Counted from the stretch's first letter, positions 25,550 through 38,150 are shown. The stretch: DNA of 64,000 bases from Glebionis coronaria (GCA_025667525.1 CM046876.1:21973224-22037223), one strand, 5' to 3'. Notes: generated by a model not told the origin, from the sequence alone. Numbers and translations are program-made.

Positions 25550-25850
25550 GATCTACCCTAGGACTTCAAGAGCTGCGTGAATTATGTTTCGTATATCGAA
25601 CTTGATGGAATATCTATCAAGTGAAAATCTGATTGTTCTTAGTAAAGCTTAGATCGGCGAAAAGTTGCATTCATCAGAAACCCGTGAACATCATGGATAG
25701 AGAAAGTAAGTCAACATTTAGCCGGATCTTATTCCCGTAGTTATGTTTGATGAAACTCGCGTATTATAATGGATTACACTTGTGAGAAAATACCGAATGT
25801 GGAGGAAATACCCACATGACTTTAACTCTATAAGAAGCGAGTAGTAAGGT
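25550..25850 (+). pseudogene. E3 integrase C-terminus and chromodomain remnant
   Basis: An ELRELCFVYRT-like segment (compare the LHDVFHVS-type phrase of gypsy integrases) precedes KSCIHQKPVNIMDRESKS (about 25670), corresponding to the EPVEIMDRE chromodomain entry of Tekay/Del-type chromoviruses. It identifies E3 as a chromovirus relic. Confidence 0.65.
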
Positions 25851-25873
25851 AAGATGATCATTGAGGACAAAGA

Positions 25874-25892
25874 TCCTGTTTAGGGGTAAATG
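25874..25892 (+). promoter_or_regulatory. E3 3' polypurine-tract region
   Basis: CCTGTTTAGGGGTAAATG sits one base before the 3' LTR at 25894. The AGGGG core is a plausible plus-strand primer. Confidence 0.55.
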
Positions 25893-25893
25893 C

Positions 25894-28800
25894 TGTGACA
25901 ATCCGTCAATTTATGATTGATATTTTATTCTCAATATTTATTTGAAAACATTATTTTAATGTTACAATGAACTCACTTATTTTTGGGAAGAAATTTGGAT
26001 TTACGTCTTGAAGTAGCATCGACTACGTCTAAACCGGAGGATTCTACGTTACGTGCTTACGTTTACATACACCGTCTTTGGTGACAGTCCGACATTTCAG
26101 AAAATAAATGTATCCGTGAATATTATTTTGGAGTTTTAAATTTGTGTTGGTTCATAAACTCACAAATTTACGAGAAGAGATTAGGACTTACGATTTTATT
26201 TTAACGTCCTTTACGACTAAACCGGAAACCCTAGGATTACGTATTTACGTTTTCGAACTCCGTTTTTGATGAGACAATTTTTATTAGTTTCGTTTTGTGT
26301 CGTTGATTCATAACTTATAAAAACTTTTTTCGTAAAACGACCCGAGGGCACGCAAATCGAGGAAACTAGAATCGAGGAGTACCCGTAAATAAATGGGGAT
26401 GAGACAAGTGGGACACTTGTCCCATCCCCACTCAAAACCGGCCTAACTAGCCACACCACCCCATTATGTGTCAACTTGTAAACAAAACAAGTTACACTTG
26501 TCTTAGCTTACAATGTAAGCCTTCCACCAACATCAAAACCACTAACTAAAACCATTCTCCCATTTACCACTCATGCAAACAACACAATTTCCTCTCTACT
26601 CTCTCTAGCTTGGCGTCCACTTTCACCATGAACCACCACCATTGATCAAAAATCAACCATGAAATCCCATGTTTTTCATACACATGTTGAAGCCCTTTTG
26701 AAACCCTATTGATTGGAGGTGATTATAACATCCATGGAGGATTTTCCATGGAGTCTTGGGGCTGATTTTCCACAAGGAGTTTATGAAGATTGGTGGTCTT
26801 GAAGATGGTCTTGGTTATTCACAAGTTTCTCCATCAAAATCCATGTTTTGATCACAGCCTACATCATCATGGTGGTATAAAAATTGTTCTCCCCATATTC
26901 TTGTTATTTTGATTATGTAACCATGTATTTTATTTCCTATTGTATATGTATATGATGATTATATGATGATAAAAATGTTATGTGGGGAATTGGTGTTGAT
27001 AAACATGCTTGAAAAGGTTAAAAACTATAAGAAACAAAGCTAAAATCTTGTTTAAATTTGTTGGCTGTATAAAACAGTAAAGAAACATGTCATGAACTGA
27101 TAAAATGATGAAGTATAATTAATATACAGTAAGCTATGGGTCTTGTACACATGTGAGAGTTGACCATGCAATGGAATCATTGTAATGAGTGAGATATGAT
27201 CAAAACAAGTTTATGGTACAAATCTGAGTTTACTGTTTTGGACGATTTTTAGAAACTACTTAAAGGATGATTCAACAGTAGCTATAGCAGAGTTAAATGG
27301 AGAAAATATCATTTAGTTTATGTGATAAAAATTTGAGCTTCTATCTCCATATAGAACTCTAGATATGACAGTTTTGGTGAAAGTGAAGATAAAAATCAGA
27401 TTTTGAGAATTAATGTTTATTATTATTATATAAGCACTCAAAATTATATTGTATAAAATGTGAATAAAAACCCACTAACTCATATAATACATTTATATAA
27501 ATATGTACAATGGTAAATAAGTGGACATTTTATGAAAATGGTAACTTGTTAAGTTTTATAAGTTATGAAAACTATAAACTTGATTTTTACGACTTTTTCG
27601 GCTATTACCGTAAAATTAATGTTTTTGTTAAATAAAACTTAGACGGTTGGACCCGAATAATGTAAACTTTATAAAACTCATATACTGATATATAAACATA
27701 TATAACAAGTAAAAACCGATAAAACCCGAACTATAGGACATACGGACATTAACGAGCTAAGTAAACATATTGGACTAATAATTGGACTAAATAAGTTAAA
27801 CTCTTATAAAAAGAACTTATTGGGCTTAACCCATTTGGTCCCAACTTGTAAAGTTTAAATACGGATAATATAGGTATAAAATGGATTAAAACAAGTTAAA
27901 GAACATATACTAAGCTTAATGGACTTAAAATAGGTAAATAGATAAAACTAGTAAACTAGTATAAAAGTTATCGACACATAACACAAAAATGAGTAAATGA
28001 GAATATGTAAACCCACTTGATCATCATATATATAATCATCATATGTATACATAATTGTTATTTTTATAAAGTCATTGGACAAGAGTCTAAGACAAGTATT
28101 ATTTGTCTAGGTTTCCGTGATTGAAGCACGTACCGTACATCCGAATCGTCGATAACCGCCTTCCCACATCAACGTGAGTTCATAGCCTCGCACTCTTTTA
28201 AATGTTTTATGAAATGTTTTATAAACCCGCGAGGGAGATAACATGTTAGTTTTTATAAAATAGGACACCATTTGTCCCGATTGCTTGTTTATTGATTTGG
28301 ACCCGAATGATTGTATGACCCGATTGTATGACCGATAAATGATTAAAGGACCCGATAGATGAAATTAAATGGATTATTAAAGTTAGGTTATGACACTAAA
28401 AGTCCCATTAGTATGAATTGTGAACTACCGGGATTTGGTAGACGCTTATGCATTTAATAGTACTATTTGGGGACGATCACCCCAGTTCGCACCTTGACGG
28501 TTGATCCCCGTCGTGCCACATTGATTGGTAAGCGAATTTATGTATGAGAAGATTTCCATAGCGTGACTTTTGTGATGACACGCTACTTTAGATGGGCAAA
28601 TTGAGTATCGGGTTAGCTACCCGTTGTTGGTTTAGTAAGGTAACAATGTCATGCGGCTTATAAAAATCCAATTACCGAAATACTAATAGACGCACCGAAT
28701 TACGATGTATTGCCTGACTAGCAATACAGGGTCATACTATTGATATTATGTTCGTGTTTTGGTTTTCATAACCATATTCATATAACGGTTTTTATTTTCA

Positions 28801-29316
28801 TACAACGTCATAAGACGTATTGTATGATGTTTTTATGACATTGGCTCGTATAATGGTTTTTAAGGCAAATGCCTATATTATGATTTTGATAAAGATTTGT
28901 ATAAAATAACTTTGGCTATTTTATGGCCTATTAAAAGATTTGTACAAAATGACTTTCGGTAATAATTTTATACCGATATTATATTGATGGTTTATTAAAC
29001 TCTATGAATTCACTCGGCGTTATCGCTGACCTTTTCTTTTAACATGTTTTATCTCAGGTACTTGAAGGTAATTCTCGGGAAGACATCAAGAATTCATGGC
29101 CCGCACCTAAATACTTATTTCCATTCAATGCTTTGTAAAACCTGTATTAAATACAATGACTTGGGACCTATGTAAACTTTGATATTTATGAATGGAAATG
29201 CTTTATTAATAAACGACGCGATTTTTATGCGTTGTCTATGATGTGAGTAATGTGCTATCCCGTAACACCAACTAGTCTTCCGCTGTATTGAGTTGTATAA
29301 ATTTGGGGGTGTTACA
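25894..29316 (+). repeat. E3 3' LTR (3423 bp)
   Basis: Direct repeat of 17190-20583 with the same termini. Right duplication AAGAA at 29317-29321. Confidence 0.93.
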
Positions 29317-29321
29317 AAGAA

Positions 29322-29927
29322 CCTTGGGAAGAGACAATATAGTCGTGAGCTATATGTAGTCTCCTTGGGAAAATAGTAACCTTAGAAACATCCATGTAAA
29401 CTAGATAATCATGATTATATTTTTAAATATTTACAAGACTTAAAAACTAGATATAGTGTTCATCTTGGAAGTACCAAGATCTAAAAATATAGCCGTGAGC
29501 TATATATGAACGTACACGGATCTATGTTTGATTTTTAGGTCTAGACATAGTTTAGATCTTATTTTAGACTTGTAACTTGATTTCTTGATGTGTATATAGT
29601 TAGATCTATTTTTGTAACATTTATAAAGTACATGCAACCTAAAAATGAGACTTGGCTTATGTTAATAAGCTATAACTAATTAAAGCCGTGGGTTATAAGC
29701 TCCTACTAGAGCCTATGACTTACTTTTAACCTTGTAACACACCTAGATCTAATTTGGTATAACACATAAAATAAATCTTGAGTTTTATTCATCTATTTAG
29801 ATTGAAAACCAAATATTAATAAGCACATAATAGGCTTATAAGAATATTCTAAGTAAAAATATACATAAATGTAAATTAATGTAAATGGACTAATTAAGTC
29901 CATGAAAAGTTAACCAAAAACTTAAAT
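29322..29927 (+). repeat. H 5' LTR, segment c
   Basis: Runs from the right duplication of E3 to the left duplication of E4 (TAAAT, 29923-29927). It holds palindromic variants of TATAGYCGTGAGCTATA (about 29340 and 29491) and the related AAAGCCGTGGGTTATA (about 29683), like the palindromes in segments a and b. No coding. Confidence 0.75.
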
Positions 29928-32892
29928 TGTAACACCCCATTTTGATAATGGGAATGTCACATGCAATTATAGCGTGTCATCAAAGCATACAAGGAAAAAT
30001 GTCTAAACATTACTTAACCATAAAAGGAAAATACCGGAATCAAACATCGGTAGTCCAAGAGTAAAGCTCATCACACACAAACATGGTATAGTAAAGGAAA
30101 GGACTAAACAACTTCCATAGCAAATGCATCAAAAGAAAGGAAATGCATAAGTAAAGAAGGCTAGACAGCTTCTAGTCCATATGCACGTACTCTTAGTATC
30201 TACGAGCGTCCCTGAGTACCTGCCGTTTTGGGAACATAGAAAAGGAAAACGGCTAAGCAAATACGCTCAGTGCACGGATGTACAATAAAGCATGAATAGG
30301 ATAAGCATATAACATATAACAGCGGAAGAAAACTAAGTCCTGAGTAACCTGGTTAAGTCTTGATAAAACTGGTTTTATAGTTTGAAAAGTCTTATGTTTA
30401 TCTTGTAAAAACTATTTGTCATATTTTACCATTAGCCAATATAGGTCATGAAAATCCACCATGCATGAATACTTGGAGGGGTGACCTCATCATGCAAATT
30501 AGAGGGGCTGCCTCTAATATAATATATTGGTTTTGGGTAGGAGGGATCAGCTCCTTGTGAAGGATACAAGGCACACACCACATTCACCATGAAATCCTTA
30601 CTAAAAACATGTAACTAGGATGCACCCATACGCCCCACATGATAAATATAAATAAGTGGCCAAAAGCTGAAGGGACGCCACGAGCAATCACTCCGCCGTG
30701 GTGAACTCATAACATCAGTGCCTCTAATGTTATGGTTATGGTACCTCCATAACTAGGTGAAACTGGTCATGCATGTATATGGCTATATGTATTCTTAATT
30801 AAACATAATCAATCAAACACGTAACTTATACTATGGGAAAACAGTTGGCTGCATACGGGGAATCCTAGTAAGGAAAGAATGTCCATACTGAAAGGACGGG
30901 AATCCGTACCTTATGTCCAGTGAACGAAGAAGATGAACTGAGAGGAATCCTACTTCCGAATCACTAGTACTACATAAATACATACATGAATAAGTATCTG
31001 CTTACTAAATACGTAGCTGGTTTTATGTCATGTCTTAGCTTATTTATGTGTTCTTACCATGTTTTATTGTTTTAAAGCCCTAAATCGTGTTTATCTTATA
31101 TTCTGTTTAATCTGATTATGTATTTCTGGTATTTCATGTGTTATTATACTTACTGTGTAATAATAAGTAACTTTCCAAAATAGCAGGTTTCCTAAAATAG
31201 AAAGTTTCCAAAAATAGAAAGTTACCAAAAATAGAAGTTTCCAAAAATAGAAAGTTTCTAAAAATAGAAAGTTTCCAAAAAATAGAAAGTTTCCAAAAAT
31301 AGAGTTACTGCTTAAAATAGATAAGTTTATAAAAATAGAAAGTTACCATAAATAGATTAGCTGCCTTAAGTAAATAAGTTTCCGTAAATAGATTAGCTGC
31401 CTAAAATAAATAAGTTTCTAAAAATAGAAGGTTTCCATAAATAGATTAGCTGCCTTATTTAATTAAGTTTCTAAAAATAGAAAATTTCCATAATTAGAAA
31501 TAAGCTGGTTAAATAAGCTAAGTATATAAGCCTAAGTGTTTTCAAGATTATTTTCTAAGTCATATGATATAATGAATAGTTTAATACTTATTTCATGTAA
31601 TTAAATTAAACTATAGGTTAAAATATTTAATTAAAGTATAACATGTTTTTAATTAAATAAGGTTAAATAGTTAGGTTAAAACATGTATTATTATTTATTA
31701 ATAATATAACCTAAGTCATGTTAATTAATTAATTATAATCATGGTTTTTAAATAATTAATTAATTATAAGTCTAAAATATAAAATACTTAGGTTAACTAA
31801 TTTCATGATTATTAATAATTAAAATAACCTAATTCATGTTATAAATTAATCATGTCATTTATTAATTTAATTTTTTAACATAAGATCATAAAAAAAAATA
31901 AAACTAAACATACACCATGAACCAAATCTAGAATCACAACCATGAACCGGACATGAAATCGACACCGTACCCCGAACCAAATCGGGGTACCCCTTGTCTT
32001 GATGCTGCCGTGGGACCCACATCAACCAACCGGGACCATATGGTCTCGGTGGGGTCGGTTGGCCAAACCGAAACCCCCCTTGGGTTCGGTGTAGGCTGCG
32101 GCCAAAACAAACACCCCTCAAAACCATACTTTTGATTTTATTAAACCTCAATTCATGTTAGATCCATTATTTTAATTAGTTTTTTTTGTAAAAACATAAC
32201 ATGTTCTTGATTTATAAAAGATCAAATCAAAAGAAAAAGGTTTAAAAAGGATTTACCGAATTTGTGGATCAAAAGGACGAAGAACAAACACGATCACGAA
32301 CTAATATTCCAAGATCCAAGATCAACAACCACCTCCTTGTGGTGTTTTGAAGGTGGCGGCCAAAAAAAGAAGAGAGGAGGAGGGTTTTAGGTTTTTTCTA
32401 AAAATCTTCTGTAAAGTAAAATGAGTAGTGTAAAAATCATTTAACCCTTTTAGTAAAAGTTACAAATGGGCTTGGCCCATTTGTCCCTTGTAGCCGCGGG
32501 TAGGGGGCCCCACTTGGGGTTCCCGTACCTTTTTTCGTGTCTCGATGTTAAGTTATACGTTCGTGATTATTTTTGTTCGCGTTTTAAGTGTTCTCGTTAC
32601 GTAATTATCGTGATCTAATATATTTAATTACGCTCGTAATAAATATATATACGTAATTAATAATAGTTCGTGTTTTAATTACGTTCATGATTTCATGATC
32701 GCATGTTCGTGATTAATTATTGTCAAATAATTATTACGTGCTCGTGCGTAGTAAATACTTATCGTGTTCTAACACGTACGTAATACGTAAAATCCTAACA
32801 CGTAATCGTAATCATGTTATATTAGGAAAGTTTTAATCTAGTACGTACGATCTTAAGGGTATTATTCATGGTAAAAGCATGCGGGTTTTACA
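29928..32892 (-). repeat. E4 3' LTR (2965 bp)
   Basis: Matches 38151-41420 apart from substitutions, minisatellite length and the solo Cassandra LTR present only in the other copy. It includes the palindromic GGGACCATATGGTCTC region (about 32032). Confidence 0.92.
31170..31500 (-). repeat. 17-bp minisatellite in E4 LTR
   Basis: Runs of 'tttccaaaaatagaaag' grade into a longer unit containing 'aaatagattagctgcc'. The sister array at 39661-40015 has about one more short unit. A degenerate relative is in the left chromovirus LTR of composite C (about 49080-49155). Confidence 0.8.
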
Positions 32893-32935
32893 ACTCTTCC
32901 CTCCTAAAAAGAATAATTCGTCCCCGAATTATAGA
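32893..32935 (-). promoter_or_regulatory. E4 polypurine tract
   Basis: On the - strand, TTTTAGGAGGGAAGAGT directly precedes the LTR start TGTAAAACCC, with AATTCGGGGACGAATTATTC just upstream. The same arrangement is in E5. Confidence 0.75.
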
Positions 32936-32968
32936 TAAAGTAAACTGGAAAGAAGAACATACCCGAAT

Positions 32969-34023
32969 TCAAAATATGAAATGAGGGTAAGAAGCCCGGA
33001 TAGACTCCTCTGTTTCCCAAGTGGCTTCCCGCTCGGTATGATCCCTCCATAGAATTTTGACGAATGGAATCGTCTTCTTTCTCATGACTCGTTCTTGTCT
33101 GTCAAGAACTCGTTCGGGTTCTTCTATAAAAGTGAGATCTTCACGTATCTGTTCCAGTGGATACTGAACCATGTGAAGGGGATGATACTGGTACCCTCTG
33201 AGTAAGGACACATGAAACACATTGTGCACATGCGAAAGCTGCGGAGGTAACGCCAATCGATAAGATACTTCACCGACTCATTTAATGATATTAGACGGTC
33301 CGATGAAACGAGGACTGAGCTTCCCTTTAATCCCGAAGCGTCTAACACCACGTGCCGACGAAACCTTACGGAAGACGTGATCTCCTACGTTAAAGTGTAT
33401 GTCCCTACGATGCTTATCGGCGTAACTCTTTTGACGTGACCGAGCGTCCTGAATTTTCTGCTTAGCTATTGCGATCTTCTCATTGGTCATCTCTATGATT
33501 TCCAGTCCTTCAAGTGTTCGCTCGCCAACCTGATCCCAGCAGATTGGGGCGCGACACTTTCTGCCATACAACATCTCAAATGGAGCACACTTGATACTTG
33601 CGTGCCAACTGTTGTTGTATGCAACTTCCACCAAACAGATGTAATCGTCCCAATCACCCGTCCATTCCAACGCACATGACCTCAACATATCCTCCAATGT
33701 CTGAATGGTTCGCTCCGACTGTCCGTCAGTTTGAGGATGAAAAGTCGTGCTAAGCTTAAGTTGTGTACCCCAAGCTTTTTGCAGACTCTTCCAAAAGCGC
33801 GAAGTGAATCGAGGATCTCTGTCTGAGATGATGTTGGATGGTGCACCATGGAGTCTCATGATCTCTCTTTTGTACGTATCTGCGAGTTTACTTACTGGAT
33901 CTTCCTTGCGAACCGGTAAGAAATGAGCTGATTTGGTAAGTCGATCAACGATAACCCAAATTGCATCGTGCTTCCTCTTGGTAGGCGGAAGACCAGTAAC
34001 AAAATCCATGGTGATTTTGTTAC
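32969..34023 (-). pseudogene. E4 integrase core and chromodomain
   Basis: Inserts cDNA in active relatives; the chromodomain is thought to guide insertion to marked chromatin. Visible in order: MDFVTGLPPT (first catalytic Asp), HDAIWVIVDRLTKSAHFLPV, IISDRDPRF (second Asp) and QTDGQSERTIQTLED (Glu). Then GVRRFGIKGKLSPRFIGP and, after a TGA at 33278-33280, LALPPQLSHVHNVFHVSLL. The end is a chromodomain-like RKKTIPFVKILWRDHTEREA with ATWETEE. Just after 34024 a deletion of some 70 bp relative to E5 removes the link to the zinc finger. Confidence 0.9.
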
Positions 34024-34815
34024 CTACTGGCAGGTAAGACATTTGGAGACGTAAGTGGCCACATCCTGTTTCATACCACTCCACCAAAAGTACTGCTTGA
34101 TGTCATGGTACATCTTAGTCGAACCAGGATGTATAGAGAATGGGGAGCTATGAGCTTCAGCTAACAAAGCTTCCCGGAGTTCTTGGTCATCAGGAACACA
34201 AAGTCTCGTGCCCTGCCATACGATACCATCTGCATCTACTCTGAATTCCGTCTGCTTCTCCAAATTCTGTATTATCGCCCATATTTCTACGTCATCCTTC
34301 TGCGCTTCCTTGATCTTAGAGAGTAACTCGGGTTCTACTCTAAGATTAGCCCAGTAACCGTGTTGTCCACGTACCATGATCTCGATGTCTAGTCGCTCCA
34401 AGTCTCTGATGATTTCCTCTTCGATTTTAATGTCGTTGATCATTCCGGACTTCCTGCTAAGAGCATCTGCTACTACATTTGCCTTTCCGGGATGATACTG
34501 TAGATTAATGTCATAATCCTTCAACATCTCTAACCATCTCCTCTGCCTCATATTCAATTCACGTTGAGTGAAGATATACTTCAAGCTCTTGTGGTCCGTG
34601 AAAATGTCACATGATTCTCCATATAAGTAGTGCCTCCATATCTTCAATGCAAACACGACTGCAGCAAGTTCCAGGTCATGCGTGGGGTAATTTTCTTCAT
34701 AAGGCTTAAGCTGTCGTGAAGCGTACGCGATCACTTTCCCATGTTGCATGAGAACACAGCCAAGTCCCTTCCCTGATGCATCGCTGTAGATTTGAAATCC
34801 ACCCGTACCAGATGG
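34024..34815 (-). pseudogene. E4 RNase H and integrase zinc finger
   Basis: From 34749: [15 protein letters not shown], the RNase H Glu region ([14 protein letters not shown]), [11 protein letters not shown] (acidic D), [16 protein letters not shown], then the integrase HHCC finger [17 protein letters not shown] with CLTCQ. It ends at TAG (34024-34026) directly after CLTCQ, the same place as the TAG in E5. The frame differs from the RT segment upstream because of a 1-bp shift near 34815-34822. Confidence 0.9.
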
Positions 34816-36130
34816 TAATAGTAAGAATAGGTGCAGATACTAGCTTCTGCTTCAGGTCTTCCAAGCTCTTCTCTCGATCTTCAGTCCAGACGAATTTCTC
34901 CCCTTTCTGCATCAGTTTGGTCAATGGTAGTGCTAGGCGGGAAAAGTTCTCCACGAACCTACGGTAATAGCCAGCTAAGCCTAAGAAACTGCGGACTTCC
35001 GTCACTGATGTCGGCCTTGGCCACTTAGTAATGGCCTCAACCTTCGCTGGATCCATAGTGATTCCTTCTGCTGATACAATGTGACCTAAGAATGCCACCT
35101 TGTCTAACCAGAACTCACACTTGGAGAATTTAGCATACAGCTGCTTCTGGCGAAGAATCTGTAGTACTGTACGAACATGGTCTTCGTGTTCCTCTTTGGA
35201 TTTTGAGAAAATCAGGCTGTCATCGATGAAGACAATGACGAACTTGTCCAGAAATTCATGGAAGATTCTGTTCATCAAATCCATGAACACTGCTGGAGCA
35301 TTTTTCAGGCCAAATGGCATAACTACAAACTCGTAGTGGCCATAACGGGTACGAAAGGCAGTCTCAGCAATGTCTTTCTCCTTGACCCGTAGCTGATGAT
35401 AGCCTGACCTAAGATCAATCTTGGAGAAGTGTTTGGCCCCTTGGAGTTCGTCAAACAGATCGTCATTACGTGGCAGTGGATATCTATTCCGAATGGTAAT
35501 CTTGTTGAGCTCGTGATAGTCTATACAAAGACGCATACTGTCGTCCTTCTTCTTAACAAACAAGACCGGTGCGCCCCATGGAGATGCGCTCGGTCGAATG
35601 AAACCTCGTTCATGAAGTTCTTGCAGTTGATCCTTCAGCTCCTTCAGCTCTATGGGAGCCATGCGATAAGGAGCCCTGGAGATTGGTTCAGCTCCTGGAA
35701 CCAGCTCGATACTGAATTCCACTTCTCGTGCAGGTGGTATGCCCGGAAGTTCTGCTGGAAAAACATCTTGGAATTCCAACACGATAGGTTGATCCTGAAT
35801 TGATGGGGATTCAGCATCCATGTCGTGAACCGTAGCTAGATAACCCTCGCAGCCATGTGACAGTAGTGCACGCGCTTGTAGGGTAGATATGATTTGTACA
35901 GACCGTCCGGGTATGAACCCATTATGAATGTACTCTGGTGCATTAACATCACCGAAGATAACTCGATATGAATGGCAGTCTATGGTAGCATGATGCTTGG
36001 ATAGCCAATCCATGCCCAAAATCATGTCGAAGTCATTCATGTCCAGCGGAATTGCGTCGACGGGTCGAACCTTATCATCAAATTCTAGGGGAAGACTCTT
36101 GTATACATGGGTGATTAATACAGAGTCCCT
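34816..36130 (-). pseudogene. E4 protease end and reverse transcriptase
   Basis: From 36040: [20 protein letters not shown] (protease C-terminal part), then [16 protein letters not shown], the RT entry [54 protein letters not shown] and the catalytic FIDD (normally followed by ILIFSK; here SLIFSK). [14 protein letters not shown] follows. It begins after the TAG at 36131-36133 and loses frame near 34815. Confidence 0.92.
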
Positions 36131-36507
36131 CTAAGGCGTGGAAATAGTAAGCCTATTTTCTAGTGGCATGGGGAGCATCCTAATGTTCTTAGCATAAGCA
36201 GTAGAAATAACCGAGTGAGTAGCACCCATATCGAAAAGAACACATGCAGCTTGACCATAAATATACAAGATTCCAGTGATGGTACCTGTAGACTTGTTGG
36301 CCTGGTCTCGTGATGTCGTGTAGAGACGCCCGGTAGTAGGAGGCGGCTTGGTATCAGCATGTCCTGATGTACCCTCCATCTCGCCCTTACGGCAATCCTT
36401 CATAATATGGCCAAGAAGACCACACTTGAAGCACGCATCAGTATTACGGCGACATGGTCCTGGGTGCCTACGATGGCAAGTAGAGCATCCTCCAGTAGGT
36501 GCTCTGG
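36131..36507 (-). pseudogene. E4 zinc knuckle and protease N-terminus
   Basis: Starts just after intron-like segment 3. It shows the cysteine pair CSTCHRRHPGPC and then the CCHC knuckle CFKCGLLGHIMKDC (nucleic-acid binding). It continues PPPTTGRLYTTSRDQANK to the protease active site FDMGATHSV, where E5 has FDTGATHSV; the Thr-to-Met change next to the catalytic Asp should be damaging. It ends at TAG (36131-36133). Confidence 0.88.
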
Positions 36508-36592
36508 CTGGCTGGGAACATGATAAAACATTTTACATAAGACATGATAGTTGGGTACAAAGGACAAAGTGGATAATCGTAAGATGGAATAC
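36508..36592 (-). other. E4 intron-like segment 3 (85 bp)
   Basis: On the - strand it begins GTATTCC after ...ATC-ACT-G (phase 1) and ends CCAG before CC-AGA-GCA. AT-rich, contains in-frame stops. Removing it joins the Q/R-rich exon to the zinc-knuckle exon in frame, at the same phase as intron 3 of E5. Two other nearby AG acceptors (36512, 36504) would not keep the frame. Confidence 0.65.
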
Positions 36593-36657
36593 CAGTGATA
36601 GCTGGACGGCTAGGCTGCAAACCTCTCTGGTTCTGGTCACTACCGTTTCCATGATTC

Positions 36658-36733
36658 CTGGTAGAAGTTTTGCTAAAGTGTCAGAATATGAGTTATAACA
36701 TGAAATCATAAGGAAATGCTTAAATATTTGGAC
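36658..36733 (-). other. E4 intron-like segment 2 (76 bp)
   Basis: On the - strand it begins GTCCAAATA after AGC-AGC-AG (phase 2) and ends TCTACCAG before G-AAT-CAT. AT-rich with stops. Position and phase equal intron 2 of E5, while the segment sequences themselves are not alike. Confidence 0.7.
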
Positions 36734-36883
36734 CTGCTGCTGTTGGAGTGTCCAGCGTTGTTACGGTAATTATCATTACCGCCACGCCTATCCGTAGCAG
36801 AACGGTCGTTAGTCTGACCGTTTCCCTTGGGCTGATGAGGCTGCTGCTGAGTAGCCGGCTGAGACCGGTCCCCAGTTTTCTGC

Positions 36884-36966
36884 CTGGAAGATACCTTTAA
36901 GAGATGAATAATTGACATATATGGAAAGTATACGGATTGATCACCGCTTGAATACGAATGTTTTAC
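36884..36966 (-). other. E4 intron-like segment 1 (83 bp)
   Basis: On the - strand it begins GTAAAACATT and ends TATCTTCCAG. It lies where E5 has its 75-bp segment 1, between the LEML-type helix and the GDRSQ exon. The frame is off by one base after removal, so E4 has either an indel here or a different splice choice. Confidence 0.5.
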
Positions 36967-37693
36967 CTCTTGTCGGGTCTTTCAGCTTCCCCGAACTCAT
37001 CTTCTCCTGCAGCATCTCCAGTTTACGTGCTGCATCGGCCACTTGTGCTACCGTGTTGAACGTAGCACACACCAGATTGTTTGCGACCGATGTGCGAAGA
37101 GCCCATCTAAAGTGATGTGCCTGCTCTTCAGGAGTACCTACTGCCGCACCAAGGAAACCAGCTAAGCGAAGAAAGCGCTGCATAAACTCGTTGTTATTCT
37201 CCCCAGCTCTCTATTGGATCCCATGGTACTCTCTCTTGAGCTTGTCCTGCTCAGCCTTGGGAAAGAACTGATCCATCACCCTGTCCTTGAACTGAGCCCA
37301 ATTCAAACCAGCAACCCACTCGTCACCACCTTCAGACTGCATCAATGCTAACCACCAGTTTAGCACATCGCCTTCGAATCGATAGCATGCCAACCTCGCC
37401 TTGTATGCGGGGTCACAGCCCATAGCATTGAAAATCTTCTCGATGTGAGCCAACCAGCTTTCAGCGTCGCTGGGGCTATCTGTCTTCTCAAAAGCTCGAG
37501 GGCGGAGTTTGTTGAATCTCTCCAGCCATACTGCTAATGTCACTGGAGGAAGAGGAGGAGGTGCCTGATTATGCTGCTGATTGTTGGTAGCTTGAACTTC
37601 AGCCCTGATGTCATTCCTCAGTTGAGGAAGCAAAGCTTGCATGGCAGCCTCAATTGTAGCATTGAGCTGCTCCTGTTCGCGTGTGATGACCAT

Positions 37694-38132
37694 CTGACAG
37701 TTTAACAAAAAACATATGATTAAACAGATCAAAACATAAAAAATATATATATATATACATGAAAAAAATTTATACTAAAATTTAACGAGAAAAATTTTAT
37801 GCAAGAAAATTTTGTGTATGAATGCATGATGCAGTTTTATGAAAACTTTTGTATGCTCGAGAGTGAACGCCTCTGGTCAGTTCACCCAAAATAAAAGACA
37901 TAGCGAGGGGACGCCGATGGGTCGGTCCCAAATTTAAAAGTTTCGATAAACACATACGACTAAATAGGGCCAATCCTGTACCAACCATTACTTAGTCAAA
38001 AATCTACGACAATGACATGTATATGTATGCTTAAAAATGATGAATGCATGAAAACAACTGTCAGTTCTAGGAAGACCGTAGTGACTACCCACTAATCACA
38101 GGTCATATTTGAGAGCCTACAGGTCGAAGCCT
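37694..38132 (-). promoter_or_regulatory. E4 leader with two stem-loops
   Basis: Untranslated leader between primer site and gag. Stem-loop A (37863-37885): stem GTGAAC/GTTCAC, - strand loop TGACCAGAGGC. Stem-loop B (37908-37929): stem GGGAC/GTCCC, - strand loop CGACCCATCGGC. Both loops resemble those in the E5 leader. CTGTCAG directly before the gag ATG could be a splice acceptor. The first 90 bases after the primer site are closely similar to E5 52515-52600. Confidence 0.6.
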
Positions 38133-38146
38133 TGGCTCTGATACCA
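38133..38146 (-). promoter_or_regulatory. E4 primer binding site, initiator-Met-tRNA type
   Basis: On the - strand, TGGTATCAGAGCCA, four bases (ATTA) after the LTR end. It is complementary to the 3' end of plant initiator Met tRNA. Confidence 0.9.
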
Positions 38147-38150
38147 TAAT

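Larger units (their letters stand above)
17190..29316 (+). mobile_element. E3: chromovirus with intact LTRs and ruined interior
   Basis: Direct LTRs of 3.4 kb (17190-20583 and 25894-29316) with TGTGACA...TGTTACA termini are flanked by AAGAA (17185-17189, 29317-29321). The 5.3-kb interior has a primer site at 20587 and fragments recognisable as RT, integrase and chromodomain in + strand order. These are scattered among stops and frameshifts with no long ORF. By eye the LTRs differ by roughly 2 percent, far less than the decay of the coding part would suggest, so the element probably moved using proteins made elsewhere. Confidence 0.93.
36593..37693 (-). pseudogene. E4 gag (with intron-like gaps)
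   Basis: Structural protein of the particle. The start chosen is the Met at 37693 (MVITREQEQLNATIEAAMQ), preceded by CTGTCAG. Core motifs: LAVWLERFNKLRPRAFE, DAESWLAHIEKIFNAMGC, ACYRFEGDVLNWWLAL, FKDRVMDQFFPKAEQDKLKR and, after the in-frame TAG at 37211, FMQRFLRLAGFLG and ATFNTVAQVADAARKLEML. The C-terminus is split: 36884-36966 and 36658-36733 are intron-like. The small exon between segments 2 and 3 aligns residue by residue with that of E5 (N/D-H/A-G-N/Q-G-S/R-D-Q-N). Confidence 0.85.
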
